Positions 8,568-17,222 of a stretch of DNA of 64,000 bases are shown here, one piece after another (within the stretch, counting starts at the first letter, position 1; each line of letters opens with the position of its first letter). A model generated the notes under the pieces. It saw nothing but the letters and a program-made list of their open reading frames with translations, had not been told where the DNA came from and did no database searches. The position numbers and the translations under genes are program-made. The stretch comes from Candidatus Rokuibacteriota bacterium (GTDB taxonomy: Bacteria > Methylomirabilota > Methylomirabilia > Rokubacteriales > CSP1-6), in the NCBI GenBank assembly GCA_016184125.1, contig JACPDG010000037.1, positions 43,502 through 107,501 of the forward strand. Direction: 5' to 3'.

Positions 8568-10309
8568 GAGCGTCGCTCGGGCTCTATCGCCGCCTCTTCG
8601 CCTATGTCCGGCCGCACGTGCCGGCCCTGATCGGCGGCGGTCTGCTCGCGCTCGTCGTGGCCGCCGCGGAGGGCGGCGTCGCCTGGCTCGTGAAGCCCGC
8701 GATGGACGACATCTTCATCCGCCGTGACGTCACGATGCTGCGCCTGATCCCCCTGCTCCTGCTCGGCGCGTACATCGCGAAGGGCGCGGCGCGCTATGGC
8801 CAGAGCTACCTCATGGCGTCCGTCGGCGAGCGCGTGATCGCGCGGCTCAGGCGCGAGCTGTACCTGCACATCCAGCGCATGCCGCTCGCCTTCTTCGCCA
8901 GCGTGCACAGCGGCGAGCTGATGTCACGGGTCGTCAGCGACGTCGGCCGGCTCGCGCGCCTGTCCTCGACCGTCATGGTGATGGCGATCCGTCAGGTCGC
9001 GACGATCGTCTCCCTGCTCGTCGTGATGATCAGCCGCGAGTGGATCCTGACGCTGATCGCGCTCGCGGTGTTCCCCTTCGTCGGCATCGCGGTGCGCACC
9101 ATCGGCCGCCGGCTCTACCGGATCAACCGCCGGTCGCAGGAGAAGATCGCGGAGCTCAACGTGCTCCTGCAGGAATCCTTCGCGGGCACCAAGATCGTCA
9201 AGGCCTTCGGACGCGAGGGCCACGAGGTCGAGCGCTTCGACCGCGTGAACCGCCGGCTGCTCGATCTGTCCCTGAAGGACCACCGGACGGCCGAGATCAC
9301 GGAGCCGCTGATGGAGATCCTCGGCGCCGTCGGCATCGTTGGCGGTCTCTGGTATGGCGGTCACCGCGTGATCTCCGGCGCCATGACGCCCGGCACGTTC
9401 TTCTCCTTCATCGCGGCCGTCGCGCTCCTGTACGGACCCGTCCGGCGGCTCTCCCGCATCATGAACACGCTCCAGCAGTCGACGCCGTCGCTCGAGCGCG
9501 TCTTCGAGATCCTCGACACCCCCCCGGGCATCGCCGACCGTCCCGGCGCCGTCGCGCTCGCGGACTTCACGGATCGCGTCCGCTTCGAGGACGTCAGCTT
9601 CCGCTACGCGGGCAGCCAGGAGCCGGTGCTGCGCGACATCGCCCTCGAGATCGTCAAGGGCGAGGTCGTCGCCTTCGTCGGCATGAGCGGCGCCGGCAAG
9701 TCGACGCTGATGGACCTCCTGCCCCGCTTCCACGACGTCACCACGGGGCGCATCACGATCGACGGACACGACGTCCGCGACATCACCCAGGCGTCGCTGC
9801 GCGCGCTCATCGGCATCGTCACGCAGGAGACGTTCCTCTTCGGCGACTCCATCCGCTACAACATCGCGTACGGCCGCGTCGGCGCCCCGGCCGAGGCCGT
9901 CGAGCGCGCGGCGCGCCAGGCCCACGCTCACGACTTCGTCATGGCGTGTCCGGCCGGCTACGACACCCTCGTCGGCGAGCGCGGGGTGCGGCTGTCGGGC
10001 GGGCAGCGCCAGCGGCTCGCCATCGCGCGCGCCTTCCTGAAGGATCCTCCGATCCTCATCCTCGACGAGGCGACCTCGGACCTCGACGCGGAGAGCGAGT
10101 TCATGGTCCAGCAGGCGCTCGCCAACCTGATGCGCGGCCGAACGGTGCTGGTCATCGCGCACCGGCTCGCGACGGTGCGCAGCGCGCACCGGATCGTCGT
10201 GGTGCACGAGGGCCGGATCGCGGAGGTCGGCACGCACGACGCGCTGGTCGCGCGTGACGGGCTCTACCGCCGGCTGCACGCGCTCCAGATGGAAGGCGTG
10301 ACCGGCTGA
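8564..10309 (+). CDS. MsbA-type lipid/oligosaccharide ABC exporter
   Basis: 581 residues, half-size exporter: six-helix membrane domain (about 1-320) fused to an ATPase domain. Walker A GMSGAGKS at 373-380, Q-loop Q421, signature LSGGQ at 477-481, Walker B ILILDE at 497-502, then DEATSDLD and the H-loop histidine in AHRLATV. Closest in look to MsbA, which flips lipid A-core from the inner to the outer leaflet. ATG at 8564 overlaps the glycosyltransferase stop. Last gene of the chain; repeat units follow two bases after its stop. Confidence 0.9.
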   Translation: MRASLGLYRRLFAYVRPHVPALIGGGLLALVVAAAEGGVAWLVKPAMDDIFIRRDVTMLRLIPLLLLGAYIAKGAARYGQSYLMASVGERVIARLRRELYLHIQRMPLAFFASVHSGELMSRVVSDVGRLARLSSTVMVMAIRQVATIVSLLVVMISREWILTLIALAVFPFVGIAVRTIGRRLYRINRRSQEKIAELNVLLQESFAGTKIVKAFGREGHEVERFDRVNRRLLDLSLKDHRTAEITEPLMEILGAVGIVGGLWYGGHRVISGAMTPGTFFSFIAAVALLYGPVRRLSRIMNTLQQSTPSLERVFEILDTPPGIADRPGAVALADFTDRVRFEDVSFRYAGSQEPVLRDIALEIVKGEVVAFVGMSGAGKSTLMDLLPRFHDVTTGRITIDGHDVRDITQASLRALIGIVTQETFLFGDSIRYNIAYGRVGAPAEAVERAARQAHAHDFVMACPAGYDTLVGERGVRLSGGQRQRLAIARAFLKDPPILILDEATSDLDAESEFMVQQALANLMRGRTVLVIAHRLATVRSAHRIVVVHEGRIAEVGTHDALVARDGLYRRLHALQMEGVTG

Positions 10310-10311
10310 CC

Positions 10312-10650
10312 GACTTCATGGGGGGCCCCGAAATGGCCCCCCAAACCCCCCAGCGCTCGGAGCCGTCCCGGGAAACCCGGGACGGCCCTCGATGTCGCGC
10401 TTCGTTCACGGGGGCCCCGAAATGGCCCCCCAAACCCCCCAGCGCTCGGAGCCGTCCCGGGGGACCCGGGACGGCCCTCGATGTCGCGATTCGTTCACGG
10501 GGGCCCCGAAATGGCCCCCGACACCCGGACGAAGGGGGCTCACACCCCCCTCGTACTCCCCCGGCCCCAGCGCTCGGAGCCGTCCCGGGGGATGCGCGGA
10601 CGCACCCGGGGAACCCGGGACGGCCCTCGATGTCGCGATTCGTTCACGGG
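10312..10650 (+). repeat. Three tandem units of the dispersed double-hairpin repeat
   Basis: Units spaced 89 bp for the first two steps (the motif GAAATGG recurs at 10331, 10420 and 10509). Each has hairpin 1 (GGGGGGCC, 7-nt loop, GGCCCCCC), a C-run with GCGCTCGGA, hairpin 2 (GCCGTCCCGGG, AAA loop, CCCGGGACGGC in unit 1) and a tail CGATTCGTTCACGGG. Unit 3 is longer: its spacer holds extra sequence and hairpin 2 carries an inserted small hairpin GCGCGGACGC. The right end supplies the coxS stop codon (10644-10646). Confidence 0.95.
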
Positions 10651-11141
10651 CTCCGAGGCCAGTTCGGCGCCGCCCACCCCGTCGCGGCGGCCTCCACCGC
10701 CCTGACGATGCCCTGGTAGCCGGTGCAGCGGCACAGGACGGCCGAGACGGCTTCACGGATCTCGGCCTCCGTCGGATCCGGGTTGACCCGGAGGAAATCC
10801 AGCGCCGTCATCAGCATCCCGGGCGTGCAGAACCCGCACTGCAGGCCATGGTGCTCGCGAAATGCCTCCTGGAGCGGATGCAGCTTTCCGTCGGTCGCGA
10901 GCCCCTCGACGGTCGTGATCTCGGCGCCGTCGGCCTGCACCGCGAGCATCAGGCACGAGCGAGCGGCCTCGCCGTTGACGATCACGGTGCACGCGCCGCA
11001 GATCCCGTGCTCGCAGCCGGCGTGCGTGCCCGTCAGACCCAGGTCTTCGCGGAGGAAGTCGACGAGCAGCTTCCGGGGCTCGCAGCGGCCCTCGCGAGCC
11101 GTCCCGTTCACCTTGAAGCGCACCGTCACGGGCTCCGACAC
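10644..11141 (-). CDS. 2Fe-2S subunit of a molybdenum hydroxylase (CoxS/XdhC-like)
   Basis: 165 residues, GTG start directly adjoining the coxM stop. Two 2Fe-2S clusters: plant-type cysteines C43, C48, C51, C63 (CEHGICGAC) and the helical-domain set C102, C105, C137, C139 (CGFCTPG ... CRCTGYQ). Relays electrons between the molybdopterin and FAD subunits. The last few residues and the stop codon are encoded by the tail of the repeat element downstream, so the natural C-terminus may have been altered. Works with CoxM upstream and probably the CoxL-like protein at 14604. Confidence 0.92.
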   Translation of the reverse strand: MSEPVTVRFKVNGTAREGRCEPRKLLVDFLREDLGLTGTHAGCEHGICGACTVIVNGEAARSCLMLAVQADGAEITTVEGLATDGKLHPLQEAFREHHGLQCGFCTPGMLMTALDFLRVNPDPTEAEIREAVSAVLCRCTGYQGIVRAVEAAATGWAAPNWPRSP

Positions 11142-12011
11142 TCACGGCCCTCCCGGACGCGCGAGCGCGCGCCGCACCGCGCGCTCGGTCAGCACGCGCG
11201 TGAGATGCCGGCGATAGTCGGCGGATGCGTGGATGTCGGAATCCGGCTCCACCAGCTCCGCGGCGCGACGGGCGGCCGCCTCGATCGCCCGGTCCTCGAG
11301 GCCCGCGGTCTCGAGGATCTCCTCGGCCGCCCGCAGTCGGATCGGCACGGGGCCCGCGCCGGCGGTTGCGAGCCGCGCCATGGTGCAGCGGCGGCCTTCG
11401 CCGACGATGACCGCAGCGATCCCGACGATCGCGAAGTCGCCGTGCCGCCGGCTGAACTCCTCGAACGCGGACCGCGCCCGCGGGTCCATCGCCGGCAGGC
11501 GGACCTCCACGAGGATCTCGTCGGGCGCGAGGCTCGTGGTCAGATAGGTCTCGAACAGCTCGCGTGCGGCGAGCACGCGCTCCCCCCTCGGACTGCGGGT
11601 CACGACGACGCCCTCGAGCGCGGTGAGCACCGCCGGGTCCTCGGCGGCGGGATCGGCGTGAGCGAGCGAGCCGCCGATGGTTCCACGCGAGCGGATCGGC
11701 AGGTGTCCGACGAGCCGCGTCGCCTCCGCGAGCAGCGGCAGCCGCCGCCTGACGACGTCCGAGAACTCGAGCGCGCGCTGGCGCGTCATCGCGCCGATAC
11801 GCACGATCCCGCCGTCCTCGCGGATGCCGGCGAGGTCGGCGACCCGGTTGAGGTCCACGAGCGCAGCGGGACGGCTCAGGCGGAAGTTCAGGAGCGGCAT
11901 CAGGCTCTGGCCGCCGGCGAGGAGCTTCGCCTCGCCGCCGTACCGCACGAGGAGCGCGACCGCCTCGTCGACCGTCGCGGGTGCGTGGTACTCGAACCGA
12001 GGCGGTTTCAT
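11142..12011 (-). CDS. FAD-binding subunit of a molybdenum hydroxylase (CoxM-like)
   Basis: 289 residues, ATG at 12011. FAD pyrophosphate loops AGGQSLMPLL (about 32-41) and TIGGSLAHADPAAE (about 111-124) are the family signatures; the C-terminal third is the CO_deh_flav_C domain. Passes electrons from the Fe-S subunit to an acceptor. Encoded immediately before coxS on the minus strand, whereas the large subunit lies 2.6 kb away on the other strand across an island of unrelated and broken genes. Confidence 0.92.
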   Translation of the reverse strand: MKPPRFEYHAPATVDEAVALLVRYGGEAKLLAGGQSLMPLLNFRLSRPAALVDLNRVADLAGIREDGGIVRIGAMTRQRALEFSDVVRRRLPLLAEATRLVGHLPIRSRGTIGGSLAHADPAAEDPAVLTALEGVVVTRSPRGERVLAARELFETYLTTSLAPDEILVEVRLPAMDPRARSAFEEFSRRHGDFAIVGIAAVIVGEGRRCTMARLATAGAGPVPIRLRAAEEILETAGLEDRAIEAAARRAAELVEPDSDIHASADYRRHLTRVLTERAVRRALARPGGP

Positions 12012-12128
12012 GGCGACGTCGGGTGATCGAGCCGCGTCAGCGCGCCGCGCATGGGACCCTCACCCGGCGCAACTTACGGAGACGCCCCGGCCTTGTCAAG
12101 CGACACCGCGCGCCAACCGTCGTGAGCC

Positions 12129-12155
12129 GCGCAGGCCGGACGGATAGACCGTTCC
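12129..12155 (+). repeat. 27-bp direct repeat, left copy
   Basis: GCGCAGGCCGGACGGATAGA then CCGTTCC; identical at 25 of 27 positions to 14373-14399. The two copies bracket the 2.2-kb island between the coxSM and coxL genes and each stands just before a broken gene. Confidence 0.8.
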
Positions 12156-12414
12156 GCCCGGCGGCGAGATCCCGAAGGCGTGCGTCGTGCTGAAGCCGGA
12201 GGCGGCGGGCACCGCCGCCGAGCTGGAGGCCTACTGCCGCCAGAACCTCGCGGCGTACAAGGTGCCGCGCCTCATCGAACTCCGCACGGAGCTCCCCAAG
12301 ACGGCGTCGGGCAAGATCCAGCGGTTCCTGCTCCGCCAGCGTGCATCGGCGCCGGTCACGACGGGGCCGAGGCCGACTACGCTGGAAGGCGTACCTCCCG
12401 CGAGGTCTCCGTGA
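12151..12414 (+). pseudogene. C-terminal remnant of an acyl-CoA synthetase
   Basis: An open frame of 88 codons reads GGEIPKACVVLKPEAAGT, ...YCRQNLAAYKVPRLIEL and ELPKTASGKIQRFLLRQ: the AMP-binding C-terminal domain, including the hinge-side catalytic lysine region PKTASGKIQR. The whole adenylation domain is missing; an in-frame TAG stands within the repeat just upstream, and there is no proper start. About 25 non-family residues follow before the stop. Clearly a fragment, not a functional enzyme. Confidence 0.85.
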
Positions 12415-12518
12415 GCGTCCAGCGCGACGCGTGACCAGCAGCATCTCGGCCAAGCCGTACGGCAGCACCTGCTCGGGTCAGGGGCGGCGGGGTTGCTCCA
12501 TGGCGAACTGCAGGCAGA

Positions 12519-12872
12519 TCACTTCCTGAGATCCGCCATCAGCTTGGCCCTCCGCTCTTCCAGGACGGCGACCTGCGTCTTCATCTGCTTCAGCTTGCGG
12601 TTGATACCTGCCAGCTCGGTCTTGGCCTGCTGAACCTTCAGGTAGTCATCTCCGTGCTTCTTCGTGACCAGCGCCTCGACCTCACGTCGAAGAAGCCGCA
12701 GGAAGGGGTTCTCGTGGACGGAGTTGCGGCGGTACTGGAGCTTGCCGGCCCGGATCGCCCCGACGATCTCGCCCTGCGTCAGCCCGTACTCCTTCCCGGC
12801 GGTCTTGTCGCTGAGCGTCGCGCCCTTGCGCAGCCACTCGGAATCCAGGTCTGCGCGGTCACTCGTTGTCAT
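12519..12872 (-). CDS. Hypothetical protein with C-terminal coiled coil
   Basis: 117 residues from the ATG at 12872. The N-terminal half (SEWLRKGATLSDKTAGKEYGLTQGEIVGAIRAGKLQYRRNSVHENPFLRLLRREVEALV) looks like a small helix-turn-helix or excisionase-like fold; residues after about 75 form a lysine/glutamate heptad region (coiled coil). I do not recognise a named family. Overlaps the stop of the DUF6398-type gene by 14 bp, so the pair is an operon. Part of the island between coxSM and coxL. Confidence 0.65.
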   Translation of the reverse strand: MTTSDRADLDSEWLRKGATLSDKTAGKEYGLTQGEIVGAIRAGKLQYRRNSVHENPFLRLLRREVEALVTKKHGDDYLKVQQAKTELAGINRKLKQMKTQVAVLEERRAKLMADLRK

Positions 12873-13425
12873 CGCGCTCCCCGCCGCCGGCAGCCGTCTC
12901 CCCACCGTGCTTGCGCATGGGGTCTGGGAGATCAGGGATCAGACCGCGTCGCCGTGCCTCCGCCTGGACCTCGGGCGGCATCGCGCGCGCGTCCACGATG
13001 AACCCGCCGACCGAGATCATCCAGGCCAACGGGTTCGACGCGAGCAGCTCCTGCCTGCAGAACTCCGGCTCCATCTGACCGATGCGCAGAACGTCGCGGA
13101 TCAGCTTCGCCTTGTTGGTGAGGGTGCTCTTCGGCACTCGAGTCAGCGCGCTCAGGTCGTCCCCTGTCAGGTGTGGCCGCTGCGTTCGGTCGAACAGAAA
13201 GTTCACGCCGCCCACGACGTAGATCGCCGCCGCAGCCCAGATGCGAAGGTCACCGCGGGCCAGCGGCGAGGGCCGCTTGCGTGCAAGCTTGGCGATCAGC
13301 TTGCGGACGAGCTGGGCGTACTCAGCGTCGAGGTGCTCGACACAGAACGGGTCGGTGAGGTTGAAGATCTGCTCGACGTCACGCCTGAGCAGCTCGGGGA
13401 TTCGAAGCGGGTTGCCGTAGCCCAT
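12859..13425 (-). CDS. DUF6398-like hypothetical protein
   Basis: 188 residues from ATG at 13425 (a TTG at 13464 would add 13). The centre, FCVEHLDAEYAQLVRKLIAKL then ARKRPSPLARGDLRIWAAAA and VNFLFDRTQRPHL, matches what I recall of the DUF6398 domain, followed by a helix-turn-helix-like stretch TRVPKSTLTNKAKLIRDVLRI. Function unknown; such proteins are often seen in mobile or accessory regions. First gene of the two-gene minus-strand unit in the island. Confidence 0.65.
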   Translation of the reverse strand: MGYGNPLRIPELLRRDVEQIFNLTDPFCVEHLDAEYAQLVRKLIAKLARKRPSPLARGDLRIWAAAAIYVVGGVNFLFDRTQRPHLTGDDLSALTRVPKSTLTNKAKLIRDVLRIGQMEPEFCRQELLASNPLAWMISVGGFIVDARAMPPEVQAEARRRGLIPDLPDPMRKHGGETAAGGGERDDNE

Positions 13426-13669
13426 CTCGGCGAGACAGTGCCCCGCGGAGGGTAGCTGATGCAAGCGTTTTTCGAGAAGTCTGCGAGACCGCCGGCCGGC
13501 GGCGCCGCGACCGATTCGCGGATTCCTGGACCGGTTGGCGCGGGGCGTCCTGTCGGCTCGGCTTCACGGGAGACTCCACCAGCAGGCCGCGGAGTCAAGA
13601 CGCCGGTCGCGCGCGGACAGGGTAGGCCTCACAGGCCGGGTGGCCGCGTCAGCGGAGCGACGCCTGGGG

Positions 13670-14236
13670 CTACGCGAAGATTTCCGCCAGCGTCACCGCG
13701 ACGTCCGGAAATGCCTGGAGAGTCACCGTGGCCGCGCCGGAGAGGCGGCCGACGTCGCGATAGCGGTCGCCCTGGGGCGTGCGGTGGACCTCGATGCTCT
13801 CCGCGACGCAGTCGACCACCCGGTACTCCGGAATACCGGCCTCCGCGTAGAGCCTCAGCTTGGTCGATCGGTCGTAGGCCAAGGAAGTCTCGGCCACCTC
13901 GATGAGCAGCAGCACGTCGTCCGCGTAGGCCTCGCGCTCCTTGTACGGCACCGGACGTCGCCGGACGACCTTGAGGTCGGGCTGGGGCTCCGTGTCGTCG
14001 CTGAGCGCGACGGGATTCTGGATCGACACGATCGCGCGGCCAGCCAGGCGCACCACCAGGAGCTGGGTCAGGTTGTCGACGAATGCGACGTGCCGCCGGC
14101 CGATGGGCGACATCTCGACGATCTCGCCTCGGATCAGCTCGACCCGGTCGGTCGGCTTGAGGATGCCCGCCTCGCCCATCCGGTGGTACTCCTCGCGAGT
14201 GAACAGTCTTCGCGCCGCCGCCACCTCGACCGCCAT
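13670..14236 (-). CDS. Uma2-family (DUF820) endonuclease-like protein
   Basis: 188 residues; ATG at 14236 has a Shine-Dalgarno GGAGGAG. PD-(D/E)XK fold family: RLFTREEYHRMGEAGILKPTDRVELIRGEIVEMSPIG at the N-terminus, then EPQPDLKVVRR (catalytic D) and LLLIEVAETSLAYDRSTK (catalytic E and K). Uma2 proteins are abundant in cyanobacteria and GC-rich soil bacteria; biological role mostly unknown. The 205 bp on its left up to the DUF6398 gene holds nothing recognisable. Confidence 0.85.
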   Translation of the reverse strand: MAVEVAAARRLFTREEYHRMGEAGILKPTDRVELIRGEIVEMSPIGRRHVAFVDNLTQLLVVRLAGRAIVSIQNPVALSDDTEPQPDLKVVRRRPVPYKEREAYADDVLLLIEVAETSLAYDRSTKLRLYAEAGIPEYRVVDCVAESIEVHRTPQGDRYRDVGRLSGAATVTLQAFPDVAVTLAEIFA

Positions 14237-14372
14237 GGCTCTCCTCCGCGCCCGTTCCTGCGTCGTCTCATCGACCAGCATATAGCTGACGCGGAGACAC
14301 CTTGGGAAGTCCCTGGAAGGATACACCGCGGTGGTCGTCGCTCCGGCGTCCGGCTAGAATCGGCGGCGGCGA

Positions 14373-14399
14373 GCGCAGGCGGGACGGATAGACCATTCC
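14373..14399 (+). repeat. 27-bp direct repeat, right copy
   Basis: GCGCAGGCGGGACGGATAGA then CCATTCC; differs from 12129-12155 at two positions. It lies 28 bp before the ATG of the collapsed lactonase-type pseudogene. Confidence 0.8.
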
Positions 14400-14426
14400 C
14401 ACCGGATCGTGGCATCATGTCGCGCC

Positions 14427-14611
14427 ATGCGGCTGCACGTGCTGTCGGGTGGAGAGCCAGGGCTACTTCCGCGCGGACTGGGATCACGGCCGTCCGTGGC
14501 GCGAGATCGAGCGCGAGCACGACGTGTTCGGCGACGGACGCGCTGATCGTCTTCGGCCACGACCCCGAGCAGTGGGTCACGCTCAGGAAGGGCGCCGACG
14601 CCTATGACTGA
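14427..14611 (+). pseudogene. Collapsed MBL-fold (AHL lactonase-type) hydrolase gene
   Basis: Three non-contiguous pieces of one protein survive in three frames: the start MRLHVLSGG, then ESQGYFRADWDHGRPWREIE with REHDVFGDGR, then ALIVFGHDPEQWVTLRKGAD ending AYD and a stop. In intact family members these lie near the N-terminus, the middle and the C-terminus of about 250 residues, and the metal-binding HxHxDH region is absent. Two internal deletions with frameshifts explain this. The stop still overlaps the coxL-like ATG (ATGACTGA), so it was once an operon partner of that gene. Confidence 0.75.
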
Positions 14612-16988
14612 CGCCACGGCGACGCCGAAGCTCATCGGCGCCCGCGTGCGGCGCGTCGAGGACGCGCGGCTCCTCACCGGCGAAGGCCGGTACGTCGCCG
14701 ACGTCCGGCCGCCCGGCTGCCTGGACGCGGCGTTCGTCAGGAGCCCGCACGCGCACGCCCGGATCGTCGCGATCGACGTCTCGGCGGCACGGGCGCTTCC
14801 CGGCGTGGTGGCCGTCGTGACGGGCGAGGACATGGCGGCGATGGCGAAGCCGGTGCGCGCGGCGTCGAAGATGGCCGGATACCGCGTGACCTCGTTCCCG
14901 CCGCTCGCGCTCGGCAAGGTGCGCTACGTGGGCGAGGCCGTCGCCGTCGTGGTGGCCGACACCCGTTACGCCGCCGAGGACGCCGCCGAGCTCGTCCGGG
15001 TCGAGTACGAGGCGCTGCCGGCGGTGCCGACCGCGGAGAGCGCGGCGTCTCCCGGGAGCCCGCGGCTGCACGAGGAAGCGGACGGCAACGTCCTCGTCGC
15101 CCGCGAGTTCGCGCGGGGTGACGTGGACGCGGCCCTCGAGGCCGCGGACGTGGTCGTCCGCCGGCGCTTCCGCTTCCGTCGGCACACGGCGGTCTGCATG
15201 GAAACCCGTGGCTGCCTCGCGGAGTACAGCCGCGTCACCGGGTTCCTCAGCCTCCGGTCCTCGACGCAGTGTCCCGGGCTCGTCCGCGACGTCCTCGCCG
15301 ACCTGCTCGATCTGCCGGAGCACAAGATCCGCGTGATCGCGTCCGACGTGGGCGGCGGGTACGGCGCGAAGGCGTCGCTCTATCCCGAGGAGATCAGCGT
15401 CGCGGCCGTCGCGCGCGACCTCGGCCGGGCCGTCCGGTGGATCGGCGACCGGCGCGAGGACCTGCTCGCGACGTCCCAGGCGTGGGACGAGATCATCGAC
15501 GCGGAGCTCGGCCTCCGCCGTGACGGCACGATCGTCGGCCTGCGCGCCGACGTGCTCGCCGACGTCGGCGCGTACTCCATCTATCCGTGGACGGCCGGGA
15601 TCGAGCCGGTCCAGACGATCAGCTTCCTGCCCGGGCCCTATCGCGTCCCCGAGTATCGGGGACGCGCGCGCGGCGTGGCGACGTGCAAGGCGCCGATGGG
15701 ACCGTACCGTGGCGTTGGCCGGCCGCCGGCGGTGTTCGCGATCGAGCGGCTCATGGACCAGGCCGCGCGTGAGCTCGACCTGGACCCGACGGCGCTGCGC
15801 GAGTGCAATTTCATCCGCGGCGACGACTTCCCCTACAAGTCGCCGTCGGGGATCGTGTGGGACCGGTCGAGCTTCACGGAGACGCTGGGCCGCGCGCGTG
15901 AGGCGCTCGGCTACGAGCGCGCGCGGCAGGAGCAGGCGCGCGCACGAGCCGAGGGACGCTGGGTCGGGATCGGGTTCGCGTCGTACGTCGAGCTGACCGG
16001 GATCGGGTCGGCGATCCCCGTGTCGCCGGGCATGCCGGTCGCGACCGGGACCGAGGCCGCCACGATCCGCGTCGATCCCTCGGGCACCGTCACGGCCGTC
16101 TTCGGCATCGCGTCGCACGGCCAGGGCCTCGAGACGTCGCTCGCCCAGGTGGTCGGCGAGAACCTCGGCGTTCCGCTCGACTCCGTGCAGGTCGTTCACG
16201 GCGACACCGCACTGTCGCCGTACGGCACGGGCACCTATGCGAGCCGGAGCGCCGTGCTCGCCGGCGGCGCGGCGATCCTCGCGGCCCGGGCGGTGCGGGA
16301 CAAGACGCTCGCGATCGCGGCCCACCTGCTCGAGGCGGCGCCCCAGGACCTTGTGATGAGCGAGGGGCGGGTCGCCGTTCGCGGTCTGCCGGAGCGGGGT
16401 GTGAGCCTGCGGGACGTCGCCAAGGCCGCGTACTCGGGCGTGCGCCGTCTGCCCAAGGGCATGGAGCCCGGACTCGAAGCGACGCGCTTCTACGATCCCT
16501 ACTACGGCACCGCCTCGAGCGCGACGCACGCCGTGATGCTGGAGGTGGATCGCGGGACGTTCGACGTGCGGCTGCTCCGCTACGTGGTGGTCGAGGACTG
16601 CGGCCGGATGATCAACCCGCTGATCGTCGACGGCCAGGTCCACGGGGGCGTCGCGCAGGGCATCGGCGCCGCGTTGCTCGAGGAGATCGTCTACGACGAG
16701 GGCGGGCAACTGCTCACGGGCACGCTCATGGACTACCTGGTACCCACGGCGAGCGAGATCCCGCACATGGAGGTGCACCACCTCGAGACACCGTCGCCGA
16801 CCGCGCTCGGCGGCTTCCGCGGCATGGGCGAGGGCGGCACGATCGGGGCGCCAGCCGCCATCGCCAACGCGGTCACCGACGCGCTGGTACCGCTCTCCGT
16901 GGAGATCGACGAGCTGCCGATCACGCCGGAGCGCATCTACCGTCTCGTGAAGCAGGCCGGCGCCGTTGACATCACGGGGGGACCATGA
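14604..16988 (+). CDS. Molybdopterin-binding large subunit, xanthine dehydrogenase/CoxL superfamily
   Basis: 794 residues. N-terminal Ald_Xan_dh_C domain (IGARVRRVEDARLLTGEGRYVADV) followed by the two molybdopterin domains; SDVGGGYGAK near 248-256 and a C-terminal GMGEGG with the catalytic-type glutamate. The loop that in form I CO dehydrogenase reads AYxCSFR is here PYRGVGR (367-373), so it is not a genuine CO dehydrogenase; an aromatic or heterocyclic substrate is likelier. Expected to pair with the CoxS and CoxM proteins on the other strand. Repeat units begin two bases after the stop. Confidence 0.92.
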   Translation: MTDATATPKLIGARVRRVEDARLLTGEGRYVADVRPPGCLDAAFVRSPHAHARIVAIDVSAARALPGVVAVVTGEDMAAMAKPVRAASKMAGYRVTSFPPLALGKVRYVGEAVAVVVADTRYAAEDAAELVRVEYEALPAVPTAESAASPGSPRLHEEADGNVLVAREFARGDVDAALEAADVVVRRRFRFRRHTAVCMETRGCLAEYSRVTGFLSLRSSTQCPGLVRDVLADLLDLPEHKIRVIASDVGGGYGAKASLYPEEISVAAVARDLGRAVRWIGDRREDLLATSQAWDEIIDAELGLRRDGTIVGLRADVLADVGAYSIYPWTAGIEPVQTISFLPGPYRVPEYRGRARGVATCKAPMGPYRGVGRPPAVFAIERLMDQAARELDLDPTALRECNFIRGDDFPYKSPSGIVWDRSSFTETLGRAREALGYERARQEQARARAEGRWVGIGFASYVELTGIGSAIPVSPGMPVATGTEAATIRVDPSGTVTAVFGIASHGQGLETSLAQVVGENLGVPLDSVQVVHGDTALSPYGTGTYASRSAVLAGGAAILAARAVRDKTLAIAAHLLEAAPQDLVMSEGRVAVRGLPERGVSLRDVAKAAYSGVRRLPKGMEPGLEATRFYDPYYGTASSATHAVMLEVDRGTFDVRLLRYVVVEDCGRMINPLIVDGQVHGGVAQGIGAALLEEIVYDEGGQLLTGTLMDYLVPTASEIPHMEVHHLETPSPTALGGFRGMGEGGTIGAPAAIANAVTDALVPLSVEIDELPITPERIYRLVKQAGAVDITGGP

Positions 16989-16990
16989 TC

Positions 16991-17190
16991 ATGGGGGGAC
17001 TATCGATGCCCCCCATGCCCCCCCGCCCTCGGAGCGCCCCGGCATAGCCGTGGCGCTCCTCGACCACCCGTTTCGTTCACGGGCTCCGGGATCATGGGGG
17101 GACTATCGATGCCCCCCCAAACCCCCCGGGCGCTCGCACGCACCCGTGGGACCCGGGGCGCGGCTCGACAACCGGATTCGCTCACACGGT
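16991..17190 (+). repeat. Two units of the dispersed double-hairpin repeat
   Basis: Variant in which hairpin 1 is TGGGGGG, loop ACTATCGATG, CCCCCCA; units start at 16991 and about 17093. Hairpin 2 and tails (TTTCGTTCACGGGCTC and GGATTCGCTCACACGG) are recognisable but diverged. Fills the space between coxL and the SDR gene. Confidence 0.9.
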
Positions 17191-17222
17191 CGCACGCGCG
17201 CCGGGGAGGAGGCACAACGCTC

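Noticed and set aside
10318..10650. Regularly spaced repeats as a CRISPR array
   Set aside because: The 89-bp units are contiguous with no variable spacers and are internally palindromic; no cas gene is near.
14583..16781. Long antisense open frame opposite the CoxL-like gene (and similar ones opposite nadE, phoR, mnmG)
   Set aside because: High GC gives long open antisense frames; their products are Arg/Ala/Gly-rich shadows while the sense frames carry clear family motifs.
14604..16988. Genuine aerobic CO dehydrogenase large subunit
   Set aside because: The active-site loop is PYRGVGR, not the form I AYxCSFR, so CO oxidation is not supported.
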